This document shows positions 46,539 through 55,881 of a stretch of DNA of 64,000 nucleotides, piece after piece. The stretch covers positions 124,001-188,000 of the forward strand of contig JAHRHY010000007.1 of NCBI GenBank assembly GCA_019671135.1. The letters run 5' to 3'. Within the stretch, counting starts at the first letter, position 1, and every line of letters starts with the position of its first letter. Origin of the DNA: Linnemannia hyalina (lineage: Eukaryota; Mortierellomycota; Mortierellomycetes; Mortierellales; Mortierellaceae). The notes beneath the pieces were generated by a model. It was not told the DNA's origin. It made no database searches and saw nothing but the letters and a program-made list of their open reading frames with translations. The position numbers were made by a program, and so were the translations under genes.

Positions 46539-46875
46539 TGGCATTTTTTCGCAACAGCCCAACTCTACATCGAACCATGCATGGTATTCTGCTTTTCGTA
46601 CGTCCTCAGAGCTACGGGTTGTCGACTTGCCGGTACCTCTTTCCGAGAAATTGGAGTCAACTTTATATCGAACCATGCCTGGTATTTCTTCTTTCCGTAC
46701 TTGTTCAGAGCAGCAGATTGTCGGTGTCTCTTTCTGGTATTAGAGTTAGCAACTTATCCACTCTTGTGCATTTGTAAGTGTACGGTCAACTCTTGGCATC
46801 CTTTGTGTATTTGCAAGTGTAGGGTCAACTATTGGCATCTCTTGTGTATTTGCAAGTGTACGGTCAACTATTGGC
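46539..46875. repeat. Tandem repeat blocks, right-arm copy
   Basis: The mirror of the blocks at 32209-32545: two units of about 110 nt (46562-46740) and three units of about 38 nt with cttgtgtatttgcaagtgta (46764-46875). A TATA-like cataaatag sequence follows at about 46928, upstream of the secreted protein gene. Confidence 0.75.
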
Positions 46876-47242
46876 ATAACCGGTCATGCAAGCGATGTTG
46901 CGCTTGCACTCCCACAAGAAAAAGACACATAAATAGTCCATCGTTCCCCAAACACGAATTTGATCTTCACCAAGTTACTCTACTACTTCGTCTACACCCT
47001 CCTATCTCCTGTTCCGTCCCTGTACCCTCTCGATCCGCAAGAACCACCACAAAACCCTCCTTCGCAAGAACCACCGCAAGAACAAGAACTGGCACAGAAA
47101 CCCTCTTCAAATCTCACCAGACCTTGACTCTTGTAAGGCCATGTTACCAGACTTCCATGAATACACTATGAAGGGAAAGCAAATGGATCTCTCATGCCTG
47201 ACCCTTGTCCAATTCGTACTCTAACAATACAATAGCAACACG

Positions 47243-47641
47243 ATACGTTTCACTTTGGTTGGCCTTTTGGCCCTTGTTGGCTCGGTAGCCGCAAGCCATA
47301 ACATGTGTGCCTACAAAAAGTACGGCGATTTTACAGACGACTATCACGTTACTTTGACACACAGCAACGAGGCCAACCCTATTATGGATCAGTCTGGAGA
47401 GCATTTCGTCAGCACCAAGACCCAAACTTTCACGAACCGCCGAGGCCGTGTTGATCTTGATACTGGTGGAGGATGGAGTGCCGCTTTCGATGGAACGGAC
47501 TGGGGCGGTTTCTGGTGGATGTCGAAGTACGACTGGGGAAAGAAGAGCGTCGCCTGGGGATGTTACAATGACAAATACGCTCCCGGTTGGTGCAAAATGG
47601 AAATGTTCGAGGCTTGCAAACGCAAGCACGGCGCCTCCTAG
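47243..47641 (+). CDS. Small secreted cysteine-containing protein, right-arm copy
   Basis: Identical in protein to the left-arm copy on the opposite strand: signal peptide RFTLVGLLALVGSVAAS, then a mature region with four cysteines ending KRKHGAS. The codon before RFTL is ATA at 47243-47245, as in the other arm. An intron-like 3' end (ctctaac...caatag, AG at 47234-47235) precedes it. A good donor (cttGTAAGG at 47133) lies upstream, but the frame it would join contains a TGA eight nt before the donor. The true start is unresolved. Confidence 0.6.
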   Translation: MRFTLVGLLALVGSVAASHNMCAYKKYGDFTDDYHVTLTHSNEANPIMDQSGEHFVSTKTQTFTNRRGRVDLDTGGGWSAAFDGTDWGGFWWMSKYDWGKKSVAWGCYNDKYAPGWCKMEMFEACKRKHGAS

Positions 47642-48253
47642 ACCGAGCCTTTATTTTCATTCCGTCTCCTCTATTAACGCCTAATGGCGTAGATAAATAA
47701 ATAATAGACGTATTTCCAATGTAGGCTTAATCGTAGAGTGGATGGTAAAACCAAAGGGAAGGGCTTGAGGGTTTGGGTACATGTTTCGAGCTGAGGCCAG
47801 TCCTGGGATGGAAATAGCACACTGTTCCGAAAGCAACATCGGGTGGTTGTTTGAGCAACGCAAACCTATGGCGAGCCATCGCAAACTGTTTGCAAAACCA
47901 GGACAACCCACCTAACTTCATTGCCAACATGGCTTCATTTTCATTAATGTCAATCTACTTCTCCAATCTGCCTCCCCTGCCTTCCTGCTCGTCGCCAACA
48001 GCATCGTCTACATTCAATCCATCACTTTTTAACTGACCCCTCTCTCTTTTCTCATTGCCAGGTTGCTCTGTTTTGAAGTTCACGCTCTCGCTTTACTTTG
48101 TCTCCATCCCCTCCCCTCGTTCATTCCATCTTTACATTGATGATAGCGGCCCCTCTTCCGATGTAGCCATTGGTGGCATCTCTCACCCTCCAATCCCTTT
48201 CTGTCAACGTCTCGAATATCTCACCAGACATGAGCTACATCGTGCGTCTGGGG

Positions 48254-48543
48254 AACCTTAAATCCATCTCTGTGTGCCCACCTTGCTTCATGCATTGAAT
48301 TGATAAGATCAAACTTCCCACTTTTGACAAACGTTCCGTTTTCGACCTCTCCACACCACTCAAGGGTGTGACAAAAACGAAGCTTCGGAGTTTATAGAAG
48401 CTAAAGTGCGCAACAAACCTTTTTTTCACACCCTTGAGTGGTGTGGAGAGGTCGAAAACGGAACGTTTGTCAAAAGTGGGAAGTTTGATCTTATCAATTC
48501 AATGCATGAAGCAAGGTGGGCACACAGAGATGGACTTAAGGTT
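48254..48543. repeat. 117-nt inverted repeat with a 56-nt loop at the right-arm end
   Basis: Positions 48254-48370 are the reverse complement of 48427-48543, with one mismatch noticed (paired coordinates sum to 96797). The same 117 nt, beginning cacacccttgagtggtgtgg, also opens the left arm at 30719-30835. There are therefore three copies in the window, two forming a hairpin-capable palindrome. The outer copy runs directly into the Fanzor N-terminal relic. Confidence 0.85.
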
Positions 48544-48544
48544 T

Positions 48545-49217
48545 ATTGGACTGGGATCGTTGGTTGAGGCGGGCAAGGCTGCCGGTGCGGATATGGCGGT
48601 AGAGGCTGGTCTGATCCAAACATCAACTGTTCAAGTCAAAGCTGGTGTGGCAGAGCGGGCTGATGTGGCCAACGCTGTGGTCGCTTGTCTGAGAGGCCCT
48701 GCTCGCCAAGCCTGCAAGGTCAAGAGACGGTGTCAGGACGTCTTTGGAAGGTACGTAGAGCGAGTGACTGCAGGGAGGTTCCTCCCACTGAACCGTCGGT
48801 TCTTGGACTTATCTGTCATTATCTGTCCCAGCATCCCTCTCAAGGACTTGATCAGTATGGGTGGCACTAATCAGAAATAGGACGATGACGATCACAAACC
48901 GGACCAACAGGAAGCCTTTATCGAATAATTTGTGCGTTATCTGTACTCAGGCAAGGCCCCTGTCACTTCTTATTCTGGCGCTTCGACGGCTTCTTCTGGC
49001 AAGACACCAAGGGCTTCTGTGGTGGGACACAGCGTCATGGAGTTCATTACGCGCCTCAAGCAGATGAAAATCCTAGAGCCGCGTGACCAGCCACTGATGA
49101 AGGAGGATCCCGATTACACTTGTCAGATCAGTTGCCACCGAGCTTGCAACCGAACTGAAAAAAAAATTATCATCATGGAACTTACGAGCTTCAGGAACAG
49201 GTAACAAACAAACTCGA
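48545..49217 (+). pseudogene. Fanzor-like protein, N-terminal relic
   Basis: Fragments align with the N-terminal half of the Fanzor gene at 52135. The frame with KAGVAERADVANAVVACLRG matches NIDRVLTDRPDLQLEVINCI. The block FVRYLYSGKAPVT...EFITRLKQMKIL matches FLAYLYSSNLPD...FINILVGLQLF. LVRSVATELATELKK followed by HHGTYELQEQ matches LVRSVAGQLSVELKK followed by KNGTHLLYDQ. A GTAACA donor follows GAACAG at the same relative place as the first intron of the intact-length copy. Stop codons and frameshifts interrupt it, and the C-terminal nuclease half is absent. A short basic tail-like frame follows at 49230-49483. Confidence 0.65.
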
Positions 49218-49483
49218 TGTTGCCTTTTAATGACTTTTATATATGGATTGAGTTGAAACAAGCCATTAACCTCAAGGCCGTAGTTGGTCCAGCTCAAAGA
49301 GTCAGCAAGCGCAAGTGTAGCGATGGTTCCATGCAAGGAGACAGCTCAGTTCAACAAGGCAAGAAGCGCAAAGCAGTGACGGAACCAAAGCCAAGAATGA
49401 GCCAACCCCGAGGTTCCAGAAAGAATTCACAAGTCAAGGACACGATTATCGATAACGGATACTATTGCCCGGCCACCCCATAG

Positions 49484-49935
49484 TTAGGATGTGAGGGAGT
49501 TGTACGTGAAGTTGTGACTAAAAAATCTTAATTTTGTCAACACCTACCACTTCTTTTCCGTGTAGCTCTTCTCGCCCTCTCCATCATGTTAATGACCGGG
49601 AATGGCAAAAACAGAAACAGGCGCTAGGTGGAGGTGTTGAGTGCAGTATGATAGAAAAGAGGTCGCGGAATAACACCCCGGTGGCAGAAAAGTGAAAAAA
49701 AAAAATCGGAAAGGTATGATGATGGCTAATTCATGCAAAACGAACCCCCATGCCTATAACAAGGAGGTGCAACAGAGCAAAAAGAACAAGCTAGTTGGAT
49801 AGAGGAAGTCTTGAATACCACCTCAGTGGCAGTGAAAAAAAGTGTGTGTGTGTATGGAATCTCCGTTTTTTTTTCAAATATCAGCCTCGTGTGTGAGCAC
49901 AAGGTGAACAAGGGTCCGCAGTCTTCCGGACTCCA
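49484..49935. other. Intergenic between Fanzor relic and second repeated-family relic
   Basis: No gene is recognised. There are A-runs near 49693 and a short TG array near 49841-49852. Confidence 0.4.
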
Positions 49936-50301
49936 ATGTCCATCGCCAAGACGGTCCTGCACAAGTTTGTTGGCTACCTGGAGGCGCAGGCCTTGGAGTT
50001 GATCTGGAAACCTCGATGCTCCGCGACGATCGCGTGGGAACAGAGCCAGGTCATCTCTGCCAAGGACAAGACATCCAAGTAAACAGGACCCCGAGGTGAC
50101 TGGAGTCAAGGATACGGTTACATCACCCACGATGGTTTCTGCCCGTGTGGCGCTTCGCTAGCCACACATGATGAAGGAAGGTGCCCTGGAGCGACCAAGG
50201 ACCCACGCGCTGCTGACGAGCGGTTGTTGGGGAGTTTGTTAGGAAGGAGGAGGTTGTCAATGATGGAGGGGATGGGAAGAATCCCCTTCATTCGTATCTA
50301 G
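49936..50301 (+). pseudogene. Second copy of the WKPRC-type relic
   Basis: One frame of 122 codons, ATG at 49936 to TAG at 50299-50301, with a single internal TAA at about 50080. It reads LHKFVGYLEAQALELIWKPR, then TGPRGDWSQGYGYITHDGFC and PCGASLATHDEGRCPG (a possible four-Cys/His metal site), then ADERLLGSLLGRRRLSMM. It is homologous to the relic at 34085. I cannot name the family with confidence; a retroelement C-terminus is one possibility. Confidence 0.45.
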
Positions 50302-50503
50302 TTTTATTTTCTTCCGCTTAAGCTGTGAAGAGCAGCGACAATTGCTGCGCAGAGCCAGGTTCAGGACGCGACTGGTGGATCGTGCACTGAAGAGTTTGTG
50401 GTCTCTTACTTCTCCATGGTGTAGAAATAAAATTGTGTACAAAAAAAAAATTTAACACTTCACTTACACACATTCTACTTTGTGTAATTTAAGCGTCCGG
50501 GTA

Positions 50504-50523
50504 CAGGACAATGGACGCCATAA
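50504..50523 (+). repeat. Left terminal inverted repeat
   Basis: A 20-nt terminal sequence matching the reverse complement of 55111-55130 with two mismatches. It defines the proposed 5' end of the XPG-Fanzor unit. Confidence 0.6.
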
Positions 50524-50696
50524 TTCTCTTATTGGCTGAAGCTACACGTGAAATATTTCCTAATATGGGTCATACAAGACTTCGTGTACTTGCTTCGGTG
50601 ACGTGAGAAATGCGCCCACTGTCCCATAAACAGCTCGCAAAGTGCGCGTACACAACAACGACTCTCTCTCCTTTCTTCAACACATGTGCAACCGCC

Positions 50697-52075
50697 ATGG
50701 GTCTATCTTTTTGGTACCCATTCATACGACGCAAGGGCTACAACCCTGCTCAATTGTACCAGTCGATCGTCGCCAAAGTCGCTCCCAACAGACGTCGCAG
50801 ACTCGATGTCCTCGGAACATGCTACCGTGTCATTCGCAACAGTTACTCCAACAATCCTCCAGATGTCGCGCACCGTAAGCTCGAGAAGGAAGTGAGCCGG
50901 TATGGGTCTTCTCTGGATATGTCACTCTATATCGACGGCTATCAAGCAGTGGAAAAGAGTCACACGGCCGCCGAGCGAGAAGGAGTACGGGACAGAGCAA
51001 TAGAACGCACCACCACAGCCCTGGACACACTCGAGTCCCGTCTGGACAACGGTCTCCGCATTAGAAAACGCCACTTTGTTGACGTTCGGTCGGGACTGAC
51101 GTCGTCTTTTTACTGGTCTCGGGAAAGTCGCTTGGGATTTGCACAGTACATGCAGAACGCGGGCTGGACTGTCAAAGTTGCCGACACTGAAGCGGACTTG
51201 GCCATTGCGATCGATGCGGAGCCAGACGATATTGTCATTTCTAGTGACTCGGATATGATGGCGTACGCCTCCATCCAAACTCTATGGCGTCCCGTATCCG
51301 GAGGTCTCATCCTCGCTTACACCGTTCCAGATCTTTTAAAAGCTCTTGGTGTCACCCGTTCCCAGTTGACTGCTCTGGCAGTTGTGAGTCGCAACGACTA
51401 TAACAGGAACATTCACTCCCTCGGCCCGGCGACTAATTTTTCTATTATCAAGTCCATTGACCGTACAGGTAATGATCAAATGGGGAAATTTTATCCCTTG
51501 ATATTGATTGCTTTTTCATATGAAATTCTGACAGTGCTCGATATCTTGCATTACTTAATAGACCCGAAGGACATCGTGTTGAGTTATCTATCTAACAGCA
51601 GGGTTGTCTCAAAAAACACCAACAATCAGGACTTCGCCTTCTCGACCAGAGTCTTTGTGGATCTCCGACAAACCAGACTTGAAATCGACGGATCCCGGCC
51701 CGGTTCTCAGATCCTGTTCCAGCAACTACAGGACCGATTTCAGGATTTCTGCACGCGATATGACCAATATAAACAGAGTCAAACGCGGGGAGTTCAGCCC
51801 AAGTAACTATTTACTGTTGGGCCAATCGAGATCAGGCTATATACGTGAACTGTATCTCATCATGTTTGTATTTTTTTAAAAAAATTGATAGGTCCTCCGA
51901 CGATACTATCGCACGATTGCGAGTTCCGGGCTCTTTTAATCGGTATCGGACTATCGAATCCCCAGCACCGGTTTCCAAGGACTCTGAATCCTTTCCTCAG
52001 AGGCCACCCACTGCTAGTTTGGAGCCTACTACTTCGACTTCTTCGGATCCGCAAGATCATAGCCATCCACATTAA
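50697..52075 (+). CDS. XPG/FEN1-like PIN-fold nuclease on the mobile unit
   Basis: Start ATG at 50697 in a strong context (GCCATGGGT). MG at the N-terminus is expected for this family, in which Gly2 lies in the active site. Likely exons are 50697-51468, 51535-51802 and 51892-52075 (about 407 aa). If the last intron is not removed, the protein ends at 51806. Expected acidic residues are present: D37 (RRLDVLGTC), D80 (SLYIDGYQ), E165 and D167 (ADTEADLA), D184 and D186 (ISSDSDMM) and D234 (SRNDYNRN) in a helix-two-turn-helix-like LGVTRSQLTALAVVSRNDYN. The protein differs strongly from EXO1 or FEN1 and shares its whole central part with the relic at 59830-60377. Flap or structure-specific nuclease activity is inferred only. 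No break is seen. Confidence 0.75.
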
Positions 52076-52134
52076 CCAGAACACGGATACCTCGACATCG
52101 TCAACGATTTTCCTTCAAGGAGCGACGAGGGAAC

Positions 52135-55024
52135 GTGGCTCATGACCCCCCACCCAAGGCCAAGCAATTGGTTTGGAAACCGCCCAAGAAGGCTCCCGAG
52201 TCCCCCGACGACACTTCCACCAGCAGCACCAAGGACAGCAAAAAGAAGGATGCAAAGACTAAGAAGACTCGAGAAAAGCCGTCATCTAATGAAGGATCGA
52301 ACTCGTACGGGGAGAAGGGCAAGCAAAGTCTCGTGAGGTCTCTCGGCTGGCACCACCCCATATCATCGCTGGAGGTCGGTACTTTGAAGACCAACATCGA
52401 TAGAGTCTTAACGGATCGGCCTGATCTACAGCTTGAGGTGATCAACTGTATCAGCGAGGGTTCAGAGCTTGCAGTGGATATCAAGAGAAAAGCTCAGGGC
52501 CTCATTGGTGGGTTTCTGGAGAAGTTGCGGAATCGTATGAAGGCAGCGGAGGAGTTTAAGCGACAGGAACTGAGGAAATCAGGCAAGACCATGTCGGAGT
52601 CGGAGCGGCTGGAGGCACGGCAGGATGCGGTGACGATGGACGAGCGAGATACTCTGGATTATCTGTGTGAGAGGGTTGAGCCCAAAGTCAACAAGTGTGG
52701 TGACGACGACGTCGACGACAGTCAAGAGGATTCAGACGACCTGGATACAGAAGGGAAGGGTAACAAATACTTCCAATTCCTTCTGTCTTTCTTGGCCTAC
52801 TTGTACTCAAGTAACCTTCCAGACAAGAACTCGAAAATCGGAAAAGTCGTCAACACCTTCATCAACATCCTGGTAGGGCTTCAACTCTTCGACATCTGTA
52901 GAAATCGAAACGAGCTCAACGAAAGAATGCCGTTCACGGCGAGCTATCTGGTGCGGTCCGTCGCTGGACAGCTCTCGGTGGAACTGAAGAAGATGTATAA
53001 AAATGGCACCCACCTTTTGTATGATCAGGTAAGGATACAAGGGCTATTAACAAAATGGGCTGAAGTTCATTGCTGCAAAATATATAGCTCATGCTTCTTA
53101 ACTTTTCGCTATAGGTCAAGACCTTAAAGGATAAGGGACGACTAGAGGACCATATCGATATCCGGATTCAGGAAAACATCTCGGCCGCGGAAAACTACCT
53201 TGCCTTCAACGAGCTCATACCGAACAGCTGGCGACTCGCTCCCATCACCTCCTCGCAGCAACCGTTTGTGACATTCTCGGAGCGAGAGCTGGCTCTTTTC
53301 TTTTGGAAGCGACCTTTGTTGAAACAGAGACTGGTCTAGCTGGCCCTCTCGGACGAAGATAGTACCACCCTCCCGTCTACTAAGGATCTCGAGGACTGGA
53401 TCGGAGGACGAGAGCCTGGGGTTATCGTCAAGAAGTTCATCTCCGACACTGATCCAGTTGGGCTGTCAAACCGTCAAAAGCGCAAGACTGGTCATCGCGG
53501 GGCCATCAAGCTGCTCTCCTTGAGTCAGATTCGGGATCATTTGGAGTTGGTTGAAGAGACAAAGCCAAAGGACTATCACCATAGCGGCTACATCCCTCAA
53601 GGATCGATACGGACGGACGGTTTCCTGGTCCAGGTTATGGCCTTCAAGTTGCGTGAACGACAGGACGCTCGATTCAAAAGACTGGCCGAGGAGGATATAC
53701 CCTCACGAATCACTACAACCGTTGCAGGGGTTAACGGTTTCCTTCAAGAAATTCGGAATGTGATCAAGAGCGAGCAGGACATCAAAGAACTTTGGCCTGG
53801 AAAGAACGTGGACAGGATGGAGATTCTAACCTTGGATGGGGGCCAAGCGTGTGTGGTTGGCGCGTTCGCACATCTACCCAATGGCTTGGGTGGCAAGGAG
53901 AAGGCTGAGGAGGAGTCCAGCATGGACGGAATCATCACCACCAACCAAGAATCGACCAGCCTCGCCAGCCAAGGGTTAGCGTCCGTGGATGCAGTGCCCG
54001 CGTCAGCCTCCACCATCACCTCTGCGCAGCCTCCAGTAACGGATTCGCTCGTGACCATTCGAGACCTGCCTACTATAACTTGGCGGTGAAGCAGAAGGCC
54101 GCATATCAGCCAACATTTCGCTTCAGAAGGTGGCTCGAGAACGAGAAGATGGCTACACCACAAGGCGACGAGGAGAAGTCGATTACTTACATCGAAACCC
54201 ATCTGCCACCTCTTTGAGGACAAGATGCGAGCGTTATTGAGTATGTGACAGAGCTGGAGCAGGTCGAGCAACGGCTGAAAAAGTTCTATACTGGAGACGA
54301 CCATCGGTATCAAAGACGTCGTTGGGATATGGCACGGGCCCGACAAGCAGAGTATCAAACGATCGCGGAGAGACTGCTTGGGATTGTTGGTGGTAGTCTA
54401 GGTCGGCGTGTGGAAGATAACAAGGACACCGACCCTATCCTAATTGGCGTTGGTCTTGGACAGTTCGCAAGCAAGTCTAGGCTCTCGTCCCTACACTCGA
54501 CCTTCCTATCGTACTTCATTCAGAAGGTAGGCTTGTTTTTATCGATACCTTTGATACAAGGCACTGCAAGTGAATGTCATTGAATGAAAAAAAAAAAACT
54601 AACATGGTTATTTATTCGCGATTTTCAGGCACGCTCGTTGGGCTATGTGGTTGTTGGCCTGAACGAGTTTTATACCTCCAAGAAGTGTCCGAGGTGCACT
54701 CACTTTGTCGCACAGGTGACCTTACGGACCTTGTACTGCTTCCACTGCCAGATATACCACCACAAAGATGTCATGGCAGCCGAAAACATGTCCAAGATCG
54801 CTCTAAGACACCTGGTGAGGCAGGAGAGACCCGATTACCTCCAGCCTATCAACGCAGATGGATCGTACCCTTGGAAGGCTAGGTCGGGCGAGGGATCCAG
54901 TACAAGTTCGAGCAGTATGGCCACCGGCAGCACCCCCACCGATCGAGTCCCAGGACGTCGCAAGAGGGCCATTACCGCTTCCAGTCAGGATCAGGGCAGG
55001 AAAGGCAAATCGGCCCGAGCTTAG
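52135..55024 (+). pseudogene. Fanzor (eukaryotic TnpB homologue), disrupted copy
   Basis: Exons about 52135-53028, 53115-54526 and 54629-55024, introns GT-AG. Order: a basic Ser/Lys-rich head (the first ATG is uncertain; 52135 is a GTG), a long helical N-terminal region, a TnpB-like core with GSIRTDGFLVQV, RuvC-I MEILTLDGGQ (Asp codon at about 53835), LIGVGLGQFA, then GLNEFYTSKKCPRC (Glu at about 54665), a four-Cys zinc ribbon (CPRC...CFHC) and RuvC-III HHKDVMAAENM (Asp at about 54767). Fanzors are RNA-guided DNA endonucleases. This copy is broken by TAG at 53337-53339, TGA at 54215-54217 and a frameshift between about 54040 and 54075. Both stops could come from single C-to-T changes. The C-terminal tail is basic and low-complexity. 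Confidence 0.8.
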
Positions 55025-55130
55025 ACTAGTTTTTTACGCGTGTGCGAAACCACGCATTAGTGCAGGATTGTGGGACTGGGTTCTACGATGGCGTTACTTC
55101 GGTGACGTCATTTTGGCGCCCATTGTCCTG
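55025..55130 (+). promoter_or_regulatory. 3' end of the Fanzor unit, candidate guide-RNA (omega-RNA) region
   Basis: In IS605-type and Fanzor systems the guide RNA scaffold is usually encoded at the 3' end of the nuclease gene, next to the element end. Here the 106 nt after the stop contain the inverted motifs gcaggattgtggg and gcgcccattgtcctgc around ggtgacgtca, able to pair. Assignment is by analogy and position only. Confidence 0.3.
55111..55130 (-). repeat. Right terminal inverted repeat
   Basis: Inverted partner of 50504-50523 (18 of 20 identical). It marks the proposed 3' end of the unit. Confidence 0.6.
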
Positions 55131-55881
55131 CAGCCAACCATTCTACTGCTCAATTATGCTCCTCTTTGCACCTTTCATCAATCACACTCGTTCTCATCAT
55201 TTGCTTTTGCCTTTCTTGACTCATTCCTGTGGCGCATATCACATCACCTCTGTCTTCATCGCTCAGTATTATTTTATTTTTTGTTTTCGCTGTTGTCACC
55301 ACTCCACGCCCTTATCTTAATCTTTTGCTGTTGCATTATACACGCGTTTCATTTCACTGAAGGTAATGTTTGCCATTACCACTAAGTCATTACTCTTTAA
55401 ACCGCATTGTGAGTAGTATAAGAAGCTGGAGTCCTCTTAGATTGGTTGCGGATTCGCGCTAATCGCCTTACTGAAGCGAGTGCAACATCTTTGTTGCCTC
55501 GATATACCCCCACGACCTTACGTTAAGATGCTCAAACTTGTCCTTTTCAGGATCTTCAACATGGTCTTAATGCATCACGCACTGTGTTGTATTTCGTGAA
55601 GGATTGAGCAACCACTGGTGATGGCTATGTGTCATATGGGGCACCTGTTCTTCAACAGAATGTGGTGGTTGGACTCGATTCAGCTTGTTGGTTGTCCCCT
55701 CTTGTATCGCTGTTGGATGGGACTCTGAGATGCTCGAGTCGCAGGGTGTCATCCATTACTTTGGTGCTGTTATTTGGTGAAAAAGGGTTTTCGTTTTATT
55801 AGAGTCATGTATCCTCCTAACTATCTGAATTGATTGGTGAGAATTAGGGCCAAGCCTCGATTCATTCGTGTGTCACTCCTA
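55131..55881. other. Region between the Fanzor unit and the PD-(D/E)XK-like gene
   Basis: No gene is seen. TC-rich sequence lies at 55180-55340. The remainder probably includes the promoter of the next gene. Confidence 0.35.

Larger units (their letters stand above)
45006..48376 (-). repeat. Right arm of the 3.4 kb inverted repeat
   Basis: Reverse complement of 30713-34078 (see left arm). It lies 10.9 kb away, so the two arms enclose the NLR gene, the LRR relic and the 44.2 kb secreted protein. The inner end starts at gggg before tgaatattg. The outer end stops near 48376, where an extra inverted copy of the outermost 117 nt begins about 50 nt further on. Confidence 0.95.
50504..55130 (+). 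mobile_element. 4.6 kb TIR-bounded unit carrying XPG-like and Fanzor nucleases
   Basis: The left end reads CAGGACAATGGACGCCATAA (50504-50523) and the reverse complement of 55111-55130 reads CAGGACAATGGGCGCCAAAA, 18 of 20 identical. Each end also has an inner, inverted version of the motif (left cggtgacgtgagaaatgcgcccactgtcc near 50596; right gcaggattgtggg near 55062), so both ends are imperfect palindromes of about 70-120 nt. Between them lie only the XPG-like gene and the Fanzor gene, both on the plus strand. No transposase was recognised. No clear target duplication flanks it (left ...gggta, right cagcca...), so the ends may be slightly off or the flanks eroded. Confidence 0.65.

Noticed and set aside
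50504..50510. TA target-site duplication flanking the Fanzor unit
   Set aside because: The left flank ends in ta but the right flank begins cagcc. No matching duplication of any length was found, so none is claimed.
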